Positions 6,834-13,778 of a DNA stretch of 20,528 bases are shown piece by piece. This DNA is from JBOFHT01 sp051649785 (GTDB lineage: Archaea > Methanobacteriota > Methanobacteria > Methanobacteriales > Methanobacteriaceae): positions 1 through 20,528 of the forward strand of contig JBOFHT010000095.1 in NCBI GenBank assembly GCA_051649785.1, given 5' to 3'. The notes beneath the pieces were generated by a model. The model had not been told where the DNA came from and did no database searches. It was given only the letters and a program-made list of their open reading frames with translations. Position 1 is the stretch's first letter, and each line of letters starts with the position of its first letter. Position numbers and translations under genes: made by a program.

Positions 6834-7889
6834 CTACAAATTCCTCCACATAGTAATGAAAGCTGACTTAGGAAGAATATTATTAACTAAAACATCATAA
6901 ACAAATTCAACAATTATACTATTAACTGAATTATCATCACAAATCTTTTTTATGGCCTTAATTGAGTTTTTACCTTCAAATATGACTCCTGAAGACTTTT
7001 CATCAATAACTATCCTTTGGCCATAAAGCATTCCAAGAGTATGATTTCTACTTTCTTTTGAAGTTGAAGTTAAAATTATATCACCAAATCCACAATAATC
7101 ATCAATTGTAGCTTCTTGACCACCAATTGCTTTTATAATATTTTTATTTTCATTAAATGCTTTTGTTAAAACTGCAAAACGTGCATTATCATTAATATTC
7201 ATTCCTTGACAAATTCCATATGCAATAGCATTGATATTTTTAATAATTCCACAGAATTCCACACCAATAGCATCATTAATAATTTCTACTTTAAATTCCG
7301 TGTTTTCAAGGACTTCTTTGACTTTTTTACTTGCATTAATATCACTAGATGCTAGATTAGCTACTGTTGGAAGATTAATTGCAATTTCAGATGCAAAATT
7401 AGGGCCAGAAAATACTACACATGAATTATCAAAGTATTCAGATATAATTTGACTAGTAGTTTTAAGAGAATCTTGCTCAACACCTTTAATTGTACTAACA
7501 AAAATAACATTAGAATCAAAATTATCCCCTAAGTCATTTTTAATATTATTAAGAGTATTCCTAAGTCCTGAAGAAGGAACACATAAAAATATAATATCAC
7601 AGTCTCCGAATTTACTAAAATCACTTACTCCTATAATTTTTTTATTTAAAGGAATTGTTGGAAAATAGTCAGCATTAACATTATTGCTATTAATTTGAAT
7701 AGCTAGCTCACTACGGCGAGCATACAAAAATATATTACTTATATCAACTATTTTATTAGAAATATCTCCTTTATCATTCCCATCGGCAATAGTACTATTA
7801 TTGATATTATTATCATTATTACTATTATTAGCTATTAGTTGAGCTATTGCAGTCCCTAAACTACCTGCACCTACAATTCCAATATTCAT
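6834..7889 (-). CDS. gpsA: NAD(P)H-dependent sn-glycerol-3-phosphate dehydrogenase
   Basis: Reduces dihydroxyacetone phosphate to sn-glycerol-3-phosphate in the cytoplasm. At 351 residues it shows the family motifs in order: GAGSLGTA nucleotide-binding loop (7-14), FLCVPSSGLR (101-110), STIKGVE with a conserved Lys135 (132-138), FSGPNFASEIA (160-170), GVEFCGIIKNINAIAYGI with catalytic Lys217 (209-226), and FGDIILTSTSKESRN (268-282). Archaeal lipids use sn-glycerol-1-phosphate from an unrelated enzyme, so GpsA here most likely feeds the CDP-glycerol transferases encoded upstream in the same cluster. Residues 21-50 form an Asn/Asp-rich insert between the first helix and second strand of the Rossmann fold, longer than usual in the family. 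The ATG is preceded by CGGGGAA. Identity is firm; cofactor preference is not readable. Confidence 0.92.
   Translation of the reverse strand: MNIGIVGAGSLGTAIAQLIANNSNNDNNINNSTIADGNDKGDISNKIVDISNIFLYARRSELAIQINSNNVNADYFPTIPLNKKIIGVSDFSKFGDCDIIFLCVPSSGLRNTLNNIKNDLGDNFDSNVIFVSTIKGVEQDSLKTTSQIISEYFDNSCVVFSGPNFASEIAINLPTVANLASSDINASKKVKEVLENTEFKVEIINDAIGVEFCGIIKNINAIAYGICQGMNINDNARFAVLTKAFNENKNIIKAIGGQEATIDDYCGFGDIILTSTSKESRNHTLGMLYGQRIVIDEKSSGVIFEGKNSIKAIKKICDDNSVNSIIVEFVYDVLVNNILPKSAFITMWRNL
7740..7829 (-). repeat. Asn/Asp-rich insert in GpsA
   Basis: These 30 codons (residues 21-50) are dominated by AAT/AAC and GAT. They encode NNSNNDNNINNSTIADG followed by an Asp/Lys-rich linker, placed in a surface loop of the nucleotide-binding domain. 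Confidence 0.7.
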
Positions 7890-7924
7890 AATTATTCCCC
7901 GGTTATAATGATTTAAAATGTGAT

Positions 7925-7932
7925 TTTATATA
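7925..7932 (-). promoter_or_regulatory. Possible TATA box upstream of gpsA
   Basis: TATATAAA on the minus strand lies 36 bases before the gpsA start. At usual archaeal spacing it would give a transcript with a leader of roughly 14 bases that still includes the CGGGGAA ribosome site. The AT-rich background makes such matches common. Confidence 0.3.
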
Positions 7933-7961
7933 ATAAAGTTTGAATTAGTTTGTTAATAAAT

Positions 7962-8948
7962 TTATCTAAAAAGGAAGGTTATTGTATTGACAATTAGCTT
8001 TTTCTCAATTTTAAAATAATTTTTCCAGTTCTTTTTGTTGAAACTATGTTTTTTAACATCTTTTCGAGTTTTAATTCCATTAAAAACACTATCACAATAT
8101 AAATTACCATAACCTTGCTTTAAAAAGAATAAATACTTAATAAAAAAGCCAATTAATAAGAAAAAGGAATTAAAAGCTATTTGAAGCTTTGGCATGTTTT
8201 TATAAATAGTATAAATGTTATTCCTAGCAGCTAAATTGATTTTAAATTCATTATATCTACTACCACTTGAAGCACTCCCAATATGATAAACAATGGCATC
8301 TGAACAGAAATAATTACTGTAACCATTAATTTGAGCACGATAGCTAATATCAACATCTTCCATATATGCAAAAAACTTTTCATCAAAGTATCCAATTTCT
8401 TTAAAAACAGAACGATTGTAGAGAGCTGCTCCACCACAAGCAGAAAATATTTCATAGTTATTATTATATTTACTAGCTATTTTACCTTCCCCAACTTTCT
8501 TAGTCCAAGCTAGTAAGTTATATTCATCTCCAGCATCATCAATTAAGTTACGATTTTTAAATTGAAGCATTTTAGCCCCAATTGCAAAAAAATTAGTATT
8601 TTTATTGGAATTAATCTTATTAGCACATTTAACAATGTTTTCAAGACAATTTTCATCAAGTTCAACATCATTATTAAGTAAAAAAACAAATTCTCCTTTA
8701 GCAGCTTTAATACCTTGATTAACAGCTTTTGCAAAACCTAAATTATCATTATTTTCAATTAAACTAAATCTATTATAACCATAGTCCAAAATATAATTTG
8801 ACTTAATAAAATTAACACTACCATCGCTAGACCCATTATCAACAATAATAACTTCATAATCATTAGTTAATTGGGGCTTTATTGACTCAAAGCAAGTTTT
8901 TAGGAATTTTTTCCCATTGTAGTTTGGAATTACTATAGATAATATCAT
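7962..8948 (-). CDS. GT2 family glycosyltransferase
   Basis: A 328-residue family 2 glycosyltransferase. The GT-A core shows MILSIVIPNYNGKKFL, VIIVDNGSSDGS, NLGFAKAVNQGI and a metal-binding LLNNDVELD. It is followed by CGGAALYNRSVFKEIGYFDEKFF and the acceptor-side AYMEDVDISYRAQINGY motif. A hydrophobic stretch near 255-275 (AFNSFFLLIGFFIKYLFFL) probably anchors it to the inner face of the membrane, and the end is basic. GTGAT sits three bases before the ATG. It lies between the glycerophosphotransferases and gpsA in the same orientation, so it probably makes a linkage unit or side-chain glycosylation of the exported polymer. Donor and acceptor are unknown. Confidence 0.92.
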   Translation of the reverse strand: MILSIVIPNYNGKKFLKTCFESIKPQLTNDYEVIIVDNGSSDGSVNFIKSNYILDYGYNRFSLIENNDNLGFAKAVNQGIKAAKGEFVFLLNNDVELDENCLENIVKCANKINSNKNTNFFAIGAKMLQFKNRNLIDDAGDEYNLLAWTKKVGEGKIASKYNNNYEIFSACGGAALYNRSVFKEIGYFDEKFFAYMEDVDISYRAQINGYSNYFCSDAIVYHIGSASSGSRYNEFKINLAARNNIYTIYKNMPKLQIAFNSFFLLIGFFIKYLFFLKQGYGNLYCDSVFNGIKTRKDVKKHSFNKKNWKNYFKIEKKLIVNTITFLFR

Positions 8949-9014
8949 TAAATCACGCAGTAATACAAATTAAATCATAATTTTAAAAAGTATAATGTAA
9001 GTTATTATATCAAA

Positions 9015-10568
9015 TTATTTATATAAAAGTTCAAAAAGTCTTTTTGAAGCATTTCCATCTGATTTAGCCATAAATTCTTTTTTAAACCAAGCGATTCTAG
9101 TGTGATTATAACTAATTGATTTTTTATTATTAGAGTTATTATTAGGATTATTATTATTAGTATTTAAAACATTTTTGCAATTATCATTGGTGTTATTGGT
9201 GCGGTTATTGGAATTAGAGTTATTATTATTATTATTATGGTCATTATTGTTATTAGTATTAGCCGGGTTATTGCTACTTTTATCGATATTAGAACTATTA
9301 CTGTTATTGTAGCCATTAATAAAATCATTAGTATTAATGTAGTATTTAGATATAGAATCGGATTCATTATAATTAATAATATATTTAAGCTCTAAAATAA
9401 GTTCTTCTGTATCTTTTAAAACAGACCCTGGGACAAGTGTCATATAATCCCTATAAAATCCTCTTCCATTGTTTTCAAAGTCTTTAAAATCATAAGGGAA
9501 AAATATCATATCCTTGTTTAGAAGGCTATATTCAAAAATAATTGAGGAATAATCACTAATAAGAATATCACTAATAAGTAAAAGAGTATTAATGCCTTTA
9601 AAGTCTGTGAAATTATAAACACGATTATTATGATTAATATTATCAAAATTAAAGTCTTTAGCTATAGTTGGATGTAAACGTAAGGCAATGACATAGTCCT
9701 CATCTAGATTATCTAGTATTTTACTAATATTTAGATTATCAAATATATTATTATTATCCTTATTAACATCATCCTTAGTATCCTTAGTATCCGCATTACT
9801 ATCTTTAACATGACTATTGTTACTCTTACTACCCCTACTGCTATCATCCGCAATATTATTATTATTATTAGCTTTATTGTTAATATTAGTATTAGTATTA
9901 ATAGCTTCATTTCCCATAATATCTCTAAAAGTAGGTGCATAAAGAATAATTTTCTTATTTTTAAGTTCACTATATTGATTATAAAAATTAGCTATTTTAT
10001 TTTGAACTAAATTAGAATCAAAAAACATATCAGTACGAGGGCAACCCATAGTAAATATTTTAGAGTCATCCATTCCAAAAGCACTTTTATATTCATTTTT
10101 CATAGCTTCAGATTCAATAATTAAATGAGTATTTTTTTTATTTGATTTAGTGGCTAAGTCTTTAATAATTCCTTCTTCACTATCTAAGCCAAATTTCTTA
10201 ATAGTTCCACTACCATGCCATAGCTGAACTACATTTACACTTTTTTTAAAGTTTAAGTAGGCAAATGCTAAAAAAACATTATCCATTAAAATATTTTGAG
10301 ATCTAGCTATATTATAAGGAGTTTTAATAAAAAAAGAGATTGCCTTTTTAATTGAGTCTTTATTCTTAGAGAAATTATAGTCTTCCTTTGTTAAAATATT
10401 AAATTGAAGGTTTTTATTATATTCCTTAAAATATTTGTAGCTTGCACCAACATTACCTTCATCACTTTCATCGTGAGTCATAATAAGAAAGACTTTATCT
10501 TTATTTACAGGGAGGGAGCGGAAAATATAGAAGAAGAAAGCAAAAATCAAATATCCCAGTTTTTTCAT
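9015..10568 (-). CDS. CDP-glycerol glycerophosphotransferase (TagB/TagF-like) with Asn-rich inserts
   Basis: Transfers glycerol-phosphate from CDP-glycerol to a membrane-linked acceptor or growing chain. At 517 residues it carries the complete family motif set: QLWHGSG with catalytic His118 (115-121), GCPRTDMFF (175-183), YAPTFRD (210-216), RLHP with the second His (297-300) and SDYSSIIFEY (338-347). The first 20 residues are hydrophobic (YLIFAFFFYIFRSLP) and may associate with the membrane. Two Asn-rich blocks interrupt it: about 219-276, directly after YAPTFRD inside the donor-binding domain, and about 403-483, before the conserved C-terminal helices. Without them the protein would be near 380 residues, the usual length. 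AAGGAG precedes the ATG. Together with 10832-12037 it may split priming and polymerising roles, but which does which cannot be read. Confidence 0.92.
   Translation of the reverse strand: MKKLGYLIFAFFFYIFRSLPVNKDKVFLIMTHDESDEGNVGASYKYFKEYNKNLQFNILTKEDYNFSKNKDSIKKAISFFIKTPYNIARSQNILMDNVFLAFAYLNFKKSVNVVQLWHGSGTIKKFGLDSEEGIIKDLATKSNKKNTHLIIESEAMKNEYKSAFGMDDSKIFTMGCPRTDMFFDSNLVQNKIANFYNQYSELKNKKIILYAPTFRDIMGNEAINTNTNINNKANNNNNIADDSSRGSKSNNSHVKDSNADTKDTKDDVNKDNNNIFDNLNISKILDNLDEDYVIALRLHPTIAKDFNFDNINHNNRVYNFTDFKGINTLLLISDILISDYSSIIFEYSLLNKDMIFFPYDFKDFENNGRGFYRDYMTLVPGSVLKDTEELILELKYIINYNESDSISKYYINTNDFINGYNNSNSSNIDKSSNNPANTNNNNDHNNNNNNSNSNNRTNNTNDNCKNVLNTNNNNPNNNSNNKKSISYNHTRIAWFKKEFMAKSDGNASKRLFELLYK
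9120..9362 (-). repeat. Asn-rich (AAT/AAC) tract, second insert of the TagB-like protein
   Basis: About 81 codons, over half of them Asn, with runs such as NNNNDHNNNNNN and NNNNPNNNSNN. They separate the donor-binding domain from the final conserved SYNHTRIAWFKKEF helix. The plus strand shows ATT microsatellite runs. Confidence 0.85.
9741..9914 (-). repeat. Asn/Asp/Ser-rich tract, first insert of the TagB-like protein
   Basis: About 58 codons (residues 219-276) rich in Asn, Asp, Ser and Lys, inserted just after the YAPTFRD motif and before the strand leading to RLHP. Homologues normally have a short loop here. Confidence 0.8.
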
Positions 10569-10831
10569 AACAATTACTCCTTAAACTATATTAATATTTT
10601 ATTAAAGTCGTTTACAAATATAATTAAATATATTTTAATGAATTAAAGCAACACTGTCAACTTAAGCAATTAAATACTAAATCTTAAATAAATTTAATAA
10701 ATTACTTATAAAGATTCTAAATAATTTTTTGAATTTTTATAAAAATTTACTTTAAAAAATCCTTAAATTGACAGAAGTGGAATTAAAGTGCTAAAAAATT
10801 AAATGTCAATTATAGCTAAATTAAATCAAAT
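10569..10831. other. Intergenic region with TTGACA-type inverted repeats
   Basis: This 263-base spacer separates two minus-strand glycerophosphotransferase genes. CTGTCAACTTAAG (10654-10666) is the inverted counterpart, with one mismatch, of CTTAAATTGACAG (10762-10774), and the latter also pairs with TGTCAATT at 10804-10811. No gene is seen. Confidence 0.6.
10754..10811 (-). terminator. Candidate terminator after the 10832-12037 gene
   Basis: On the minus strand AATTGACA (10804-10811) pairs perfectly with TGTCAATT (10766-10773) across a 30-base loop, and is followed by TAAGGA and a run of six T (10754-10759). It lies about 20 bases after the gene's stop. The stem is short and AT-rich, so this is tentative. 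Confidence 0.35.
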
Positions 10832-12037
10832 TTAAGTCTTAATTTTTTCAAGTATTAAATCAACAACTTTAGCTCCTGCTTTACCATCTTCTAAGGAACT
10901 AAATTTCTCATAAAATTTATTATATTTATCTTTATATTTATTTTCATATTCAAATAAGCTAGCTTTCTTTATTGATTCAATTAATTGCTTATTTGTTTTA
11001 ACAATATCTCCAGGTGCTTCTTCAATTAAATCAAAGTAGAATCCCCTAAGTTCATCTTTATATTCTTCTAAATCGTATGTGAAAAATATCATGGGCTTTT
11101 TAAGTACAGAATAATCAAACATAACTGAAGAATAATCAGTTATAAGAACATCAGCAATTAAATATAGCTCCTGTATATCCCATTTCTCATTACAATCATA
11201 AATAAATCCATTATAGCTAGACCAATCAATATTTTCCTTAACAAGATAATGATATTTAAGTATTAAAATATAGCCCTCTTTTTCTAGCTCATTTTTCATT
11301 AAATCATAATCCATCTTAGTTGAGAATTTATAATATCCTTCTTGATGATAGCTATTATCTCGCCAGGTAGGAGCGTAAAGAATTATTTTTTTGTCTTTAG
11401 GAATGTTAAATCTTTCTTTAATTTCATTAATGTCTTTTTCATTGTTTTTATTGATTAAAATATCATTACGAGGATAACCAACAGTTAATATTTCTTTATT
11501 AAAAGCAAATGCTCTTTTAAAAATATCAGCTGAAAATTGATTTTGAGCTATTAAATAGTCCCACAAAGCTGAATTATTTTTAAAATCACTATGATATGTT
11601 TTAATATCTGTATTTCCACCCATATTCAAATAATCCATATCAAGGGCTAGTTTCTTTAATGGAGTCCCATGCCAAGTTTGGATATAAGTAACATTATCTC
11701 TTTTGCGAACCCATTTAGGGTGTCTACTATCAATAATCCATATTTTAGCTACTGCAAAATAATAAAAAAACTTAAAACTAGGTCTTTGAACTTTTAATAC
11801 ATTTCCTGGAATTTCTATAGAAATATCTTCTAAAAACCAAACACATTTGAACTTTTTATCGAAGCCTTGTTTAACTATTTCTTCATAAATATAGCGAGGA
11901 TTGCCTGAATAATTCCTACCTACACTGCTTTCAAATATAATAACATTATCTTGAACTGGAATAAATCTATAAAAAATTAAGTAGAGTATTATTATAAAAT
12001 TCCTAGCTATTTTTTTTATAATTGCTTTTATATTCAT
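10832..12037 (-). CDS. CDP-glycerol glycerophosphotransferase (TagF/TagB family)
   Basis: The best-preserved member of the family in the window, 401 residues, catalysing glycerol-phosphate transfer from CDP-glycerol in teichoic-acid-type polymer synthesis on the inner membrane face. Motifs seen: an N-terminal hydrophobic segment (FIIILYLIFYRFIP, 14-27), IFESSVGRNYSGNPRYIYEE (34-53), WIIDSRHPKWVRKR (100-113), QTWHGTPLKKL with catalytic His123, VGYPRNDILI (186-195), YAPTWRD (221-227), ILKYHYLV with the second His (259-266), and ITDYSSVMFDYS (299-310). There are no Asn-rich inserts, unlike its neighbours. No good ribosome site is visible before the ATG, so translation may rely on a short leader. 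It may be the polymerase or the primase of the pair with 9015-10568. Confidence 0.95.
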   Translation of the reverse strand: MNIKAIIKKIARNFIIILYLIFYRFIPVQDNVIIFESSVGRNYSGNPRYIYEEIVKQGFDKKFKCVWFLEDISIEIPGNVLKVQRPSFKFFYYFAVAKIWIIDSRHPKWVRKRDNVTYIQTWHGTPLKKLALDMDYLNMGGNTDIKTYHSDFKNNSALWDYLIAQNQFSADIFKRAFAFNKEILTVGYPRNDILINKNNEKDINEIKERFNIPKDKKIILYAPTWRDNSYHQEGYYKFSTKMDYDLMKNELEKEGYILILKYHYLVKENIDWSSYNGFIYDCNEKWDIQELYLIADVLITDYSSVMFDYSVLKKPMIFFTYDLEEYKDELRGFYFDLIEEAPGDIVKTNKQLIESIKKASLFEYENKYKDKYNKFYEKFSSLEDGKAGAKVVDLILEKIKT

Positions 12038-12088
12038 ATAAATCGATACTATTAAATTTAAAGTATTGTTAGGTTTATGTTAATTATT

Positions 12089-12186
12089 TTAAATATTATT
12101 ATTATTATGGTTATAGTTAGTAGTATTACAATTACTAGAGTTATGTGAATAATTATAATTAGCAGTATTAAGGTTATTATTAGATA
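12089..12186 (-). other. Asn-coding-like simple sequence with no start
   Basis: In the gap after the ABC ATPase gene, one minus-strand frame reads an Asn-rich peptide (SNNNLNTANYNYSHNSSNCN, then TTNYNHNNNNI) up to TAA 12089-12091, but it has a stop just upstream and no start codon. It resembles the Asn tracts within the neighbouring genes and may be a detached relic of one, possibly of the ATPase tail, which ends KNNK. Confidence 0.4.
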
Positions 12187-12202
12187 TTTTTATTTAAATT
12201 AG

Positions 12203-13768
12203 CTATTTATTATTTTTGACACTTGTAGACTCTTCATAAGCATTACAAACTTCTTCAGAATCTCCAAACATTACAGTTCTGCCTTTTTCAATCCAAATAC
12301 ATTTGTTACAAATTTCACGAATAGGGCCAATACTATGAGAAACAAATAAAACCGTCACATTAGATTTAAAAAGAGATTTCATCCTATCTAAACTTTTTCT
12401 GCGGAATTTAGCATCTCCAACTGATAAAACTTCATCTAATATAAGAATTTCTGGATTAACAACAGTAGAAATGGAAAATCCAAGCCTTGCTTTCATTCCA
12501 GAGGAATAATTTCTAATAGGAATATCAATAAACTTCTCAAGTTCTGCAAATTCAATAATTTCAGCTATACGTTCTTCAATGTAGTCCCTTGAAAGACCTA
12601 GTACTGCTGCACGTAAATATATATTTTCCCTACCAGTATAACGTGGATCAAATCCAGAGCTAAGCTCAATTAAAGGAACAATCTTCCCCGTTGTTTTTAT
12701 TGTCCCACAACTTGGCTTCATTACCCCTGAAACTATTTTTAAAAGCGTACTTTTTCCAGCACCATTTAAACCTAAAACACCAATACGGTCTCCTCTTTCA
12801 GCTTCAAATGAAACATGCTTTAAAGCCCAAAAATCGGTTTTCTTAATCTCCCTCTTAAGCAACTTAACAATATATTCTTTAATATCCCCAATTTTCTCAC
12901 TACTAAGCGTAAACCTCATAGAAACATCTTTAACATCAACTGCCAAGTCTTTAGATTTATTAGTTTCTAATTTAGAAGATTCAAGTTCACTATTTCCTAA
13001 TTTTGATAGTTCTGGTTTATTACTTTCTAATTTAGAAACCCCTAATTTAGATGATTTTAATCCACTATTTTCTAATTTAGAATGTTCGGGTTTAGATGAT
13101 TCTTCTTTAATACCATTATTCTTAATTTTATCTTGAGAAACTTTTTTATTATTATTAGAAGTAGAAATATGAGTAGAATCCTTTTTAATTCCCTTTGAAT
13201 CTACTTTTTCAGCTACAACACCTTTTTCAAGGTTTTCTATTGAAAGACCATACTTTTCTTTAATATATTCTTTCTCATCAACTGAATTATTATTATTGAA
13301 TTTATTATGATTAATAATATTATTGTTATTATTAGTACTATTTAAATTGTTAGTACTATTAATGTTATTAGTATTAATATTAGTATTATTATTTAGATTA
13401 TTGGAATTATTATCATTAATGTTAGCAGCATCAGAATTACCAGTATTGTTAGTATTGATATTATTATCGATATTGGAATTATTATCAACATTAGCAATAT
13501 CCTTTTTATTATTAACTAATTTATTTGAATTTATAGAACTATAAAAACTCGAATATACAGATGAACTTTTATGAACTGAAGTATCTATACCTGAGCTAAA
13601 ATCATTAGCCCCTTTAACTTCATTATCAATATCAATATAATTAGTATCAATAGCACTCCTATTGCTTTTTATTTTATTAATAACACTAACCTCATTATTC
13701 AATTCTTTTTTGGGGATTGAATGTTCCTCTTTTTCCTTTATTTTTTTCTTTTTACTGAAAAGGGTCAT
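12203..13768 (-). CDS. ABC transporter ATPase of polysaccharide/teichoic acid export (TagH/Wzt-like), long N-terminal extension
   Basis: ATP-hydrolysing subunit that powers export of the surface polymer with the permease encoded just before it. Residues below count from ATG 13780; the preferred start, ATG 13768, is residue 5. The ABC domain spans about 280-525, with Walker A GLNGAGKST (337-345), signature NYSSGMK (424-430), Walker B ILILDEVLSVGD and the switch FVSHS near 480, all in the form typical of TagH/Wzt. The first 280 residues are not part of that family: a basic start (SKKKKIKEKEE), an Asn-rich tract (about 99-166) and ten tandem pentapeptides (229-278). GGTGAT (13773-13778) lies four bases before ATG 13768, which is why I prefer that start. 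The permease stop overlaps this ribosome site, implying coupled translation. The role of the extension is unknown. Confidence 0.93.
   Translation of the reverse strand: MTLFSKKKKIKEKEEHSIPKKELNNEVSVINKIKSNRSAIDTNYIDIDNEVKGANDFSSGIDTSVHKSSSVYSSFYSSINSNKLVNNKKDIANVDNNSNIDNNINTNNTGNSDAANINDNNSNNLNNNTNINTNNINSTNNLNSTNNNNNIINHNKFNNNNSVDEKEYIKEKYGLSIENLEKGVVAEKVDSKGIKKDSTHISTSNNNKKVSQDKIKNNGIKEESSKPEHSKLENSGLKSSKLGVSKLESNKPELSKLGNSELESSKLETNKSKDLAVDVKDVSMRFTLSSEKIGDIKEYIVKLLKREIKKTDFWALKHVSFEAERGDRIGVLGLNGAGKSTLLKIVSGVMKPSCGTIKTTGKIVPLIELSSGFDPRYTGRENIYLRAAVLGLSRDYIEERIAEIIEFAELEKFIDIPIRNYSSGMKARLGFSISTVVNPEILILDEVLSVGDAKFRRKSLDRMKSLFKSNVTVLFVSHSIGPIREICNKCIWIEKGRTVMFGDSEEVCNAYEESTSVKNNK
12947..13096 (-). 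repeat. Ten tandem 15-bp units encoding pentapeptides (consensus SKLEx)
   Basis: Exactly 50 codons split into ten pentapeptides: SKPEH, SKLEN, SGLKS, SKLGV, SKLES, NKPEL, SKLGN, SELES, SKLET and NKSKD. Position 1 is Ser or Asn and position 3 is mostly Leu. The array sits directly before the ABC domain of the export ATPase. Confidence 0.85.
13283..13486 (-). repeat. Asn-rich (AAT/AAC) tract in the export ATPase
   Basis: About 68 codons, roughly half of them Asn, mixed with Asp, Ile, Thr and Ser (for example NNLNNNTNINTNNINSTNN). The tract is probably disordered. The plus strand carries ATT-rich microsatellite runs. Confidence 0.85.
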
Positions 13769-13772
13769 AATA

Positions 13773-13778
13773 ATCACC
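13773..13778 (-). promoter_or_regulatory. Ribosome binding site overlapping the permease stop
   Basis: GGTGAT contains the TGA stop of the permease (13774-13776) and lies four bases before ATG 13768 of the ATPase. It decides the ATPase start and suggests translational coupling. Confidence 0.7.

Noticed and set aside
9120..9362. ATT microsatellites as a CRISPR-like array
   Set aside because: There are no repeats of constant length separated by unique spacers; they are triplet runs coding for Asn.
9164..9970. Ile/Leu-rich small open frames overlapping the TagB-like gene
   Set aside because: Produced by reading the AAT/ATT repeats in other frames; no starts with ribosome sites and no recognisable motifs.
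13323..13544. Leu-rich plus-strand frame over the ATPase N-terminus
   Set aside because: The complement of the Asn-rich tract; not a gene.
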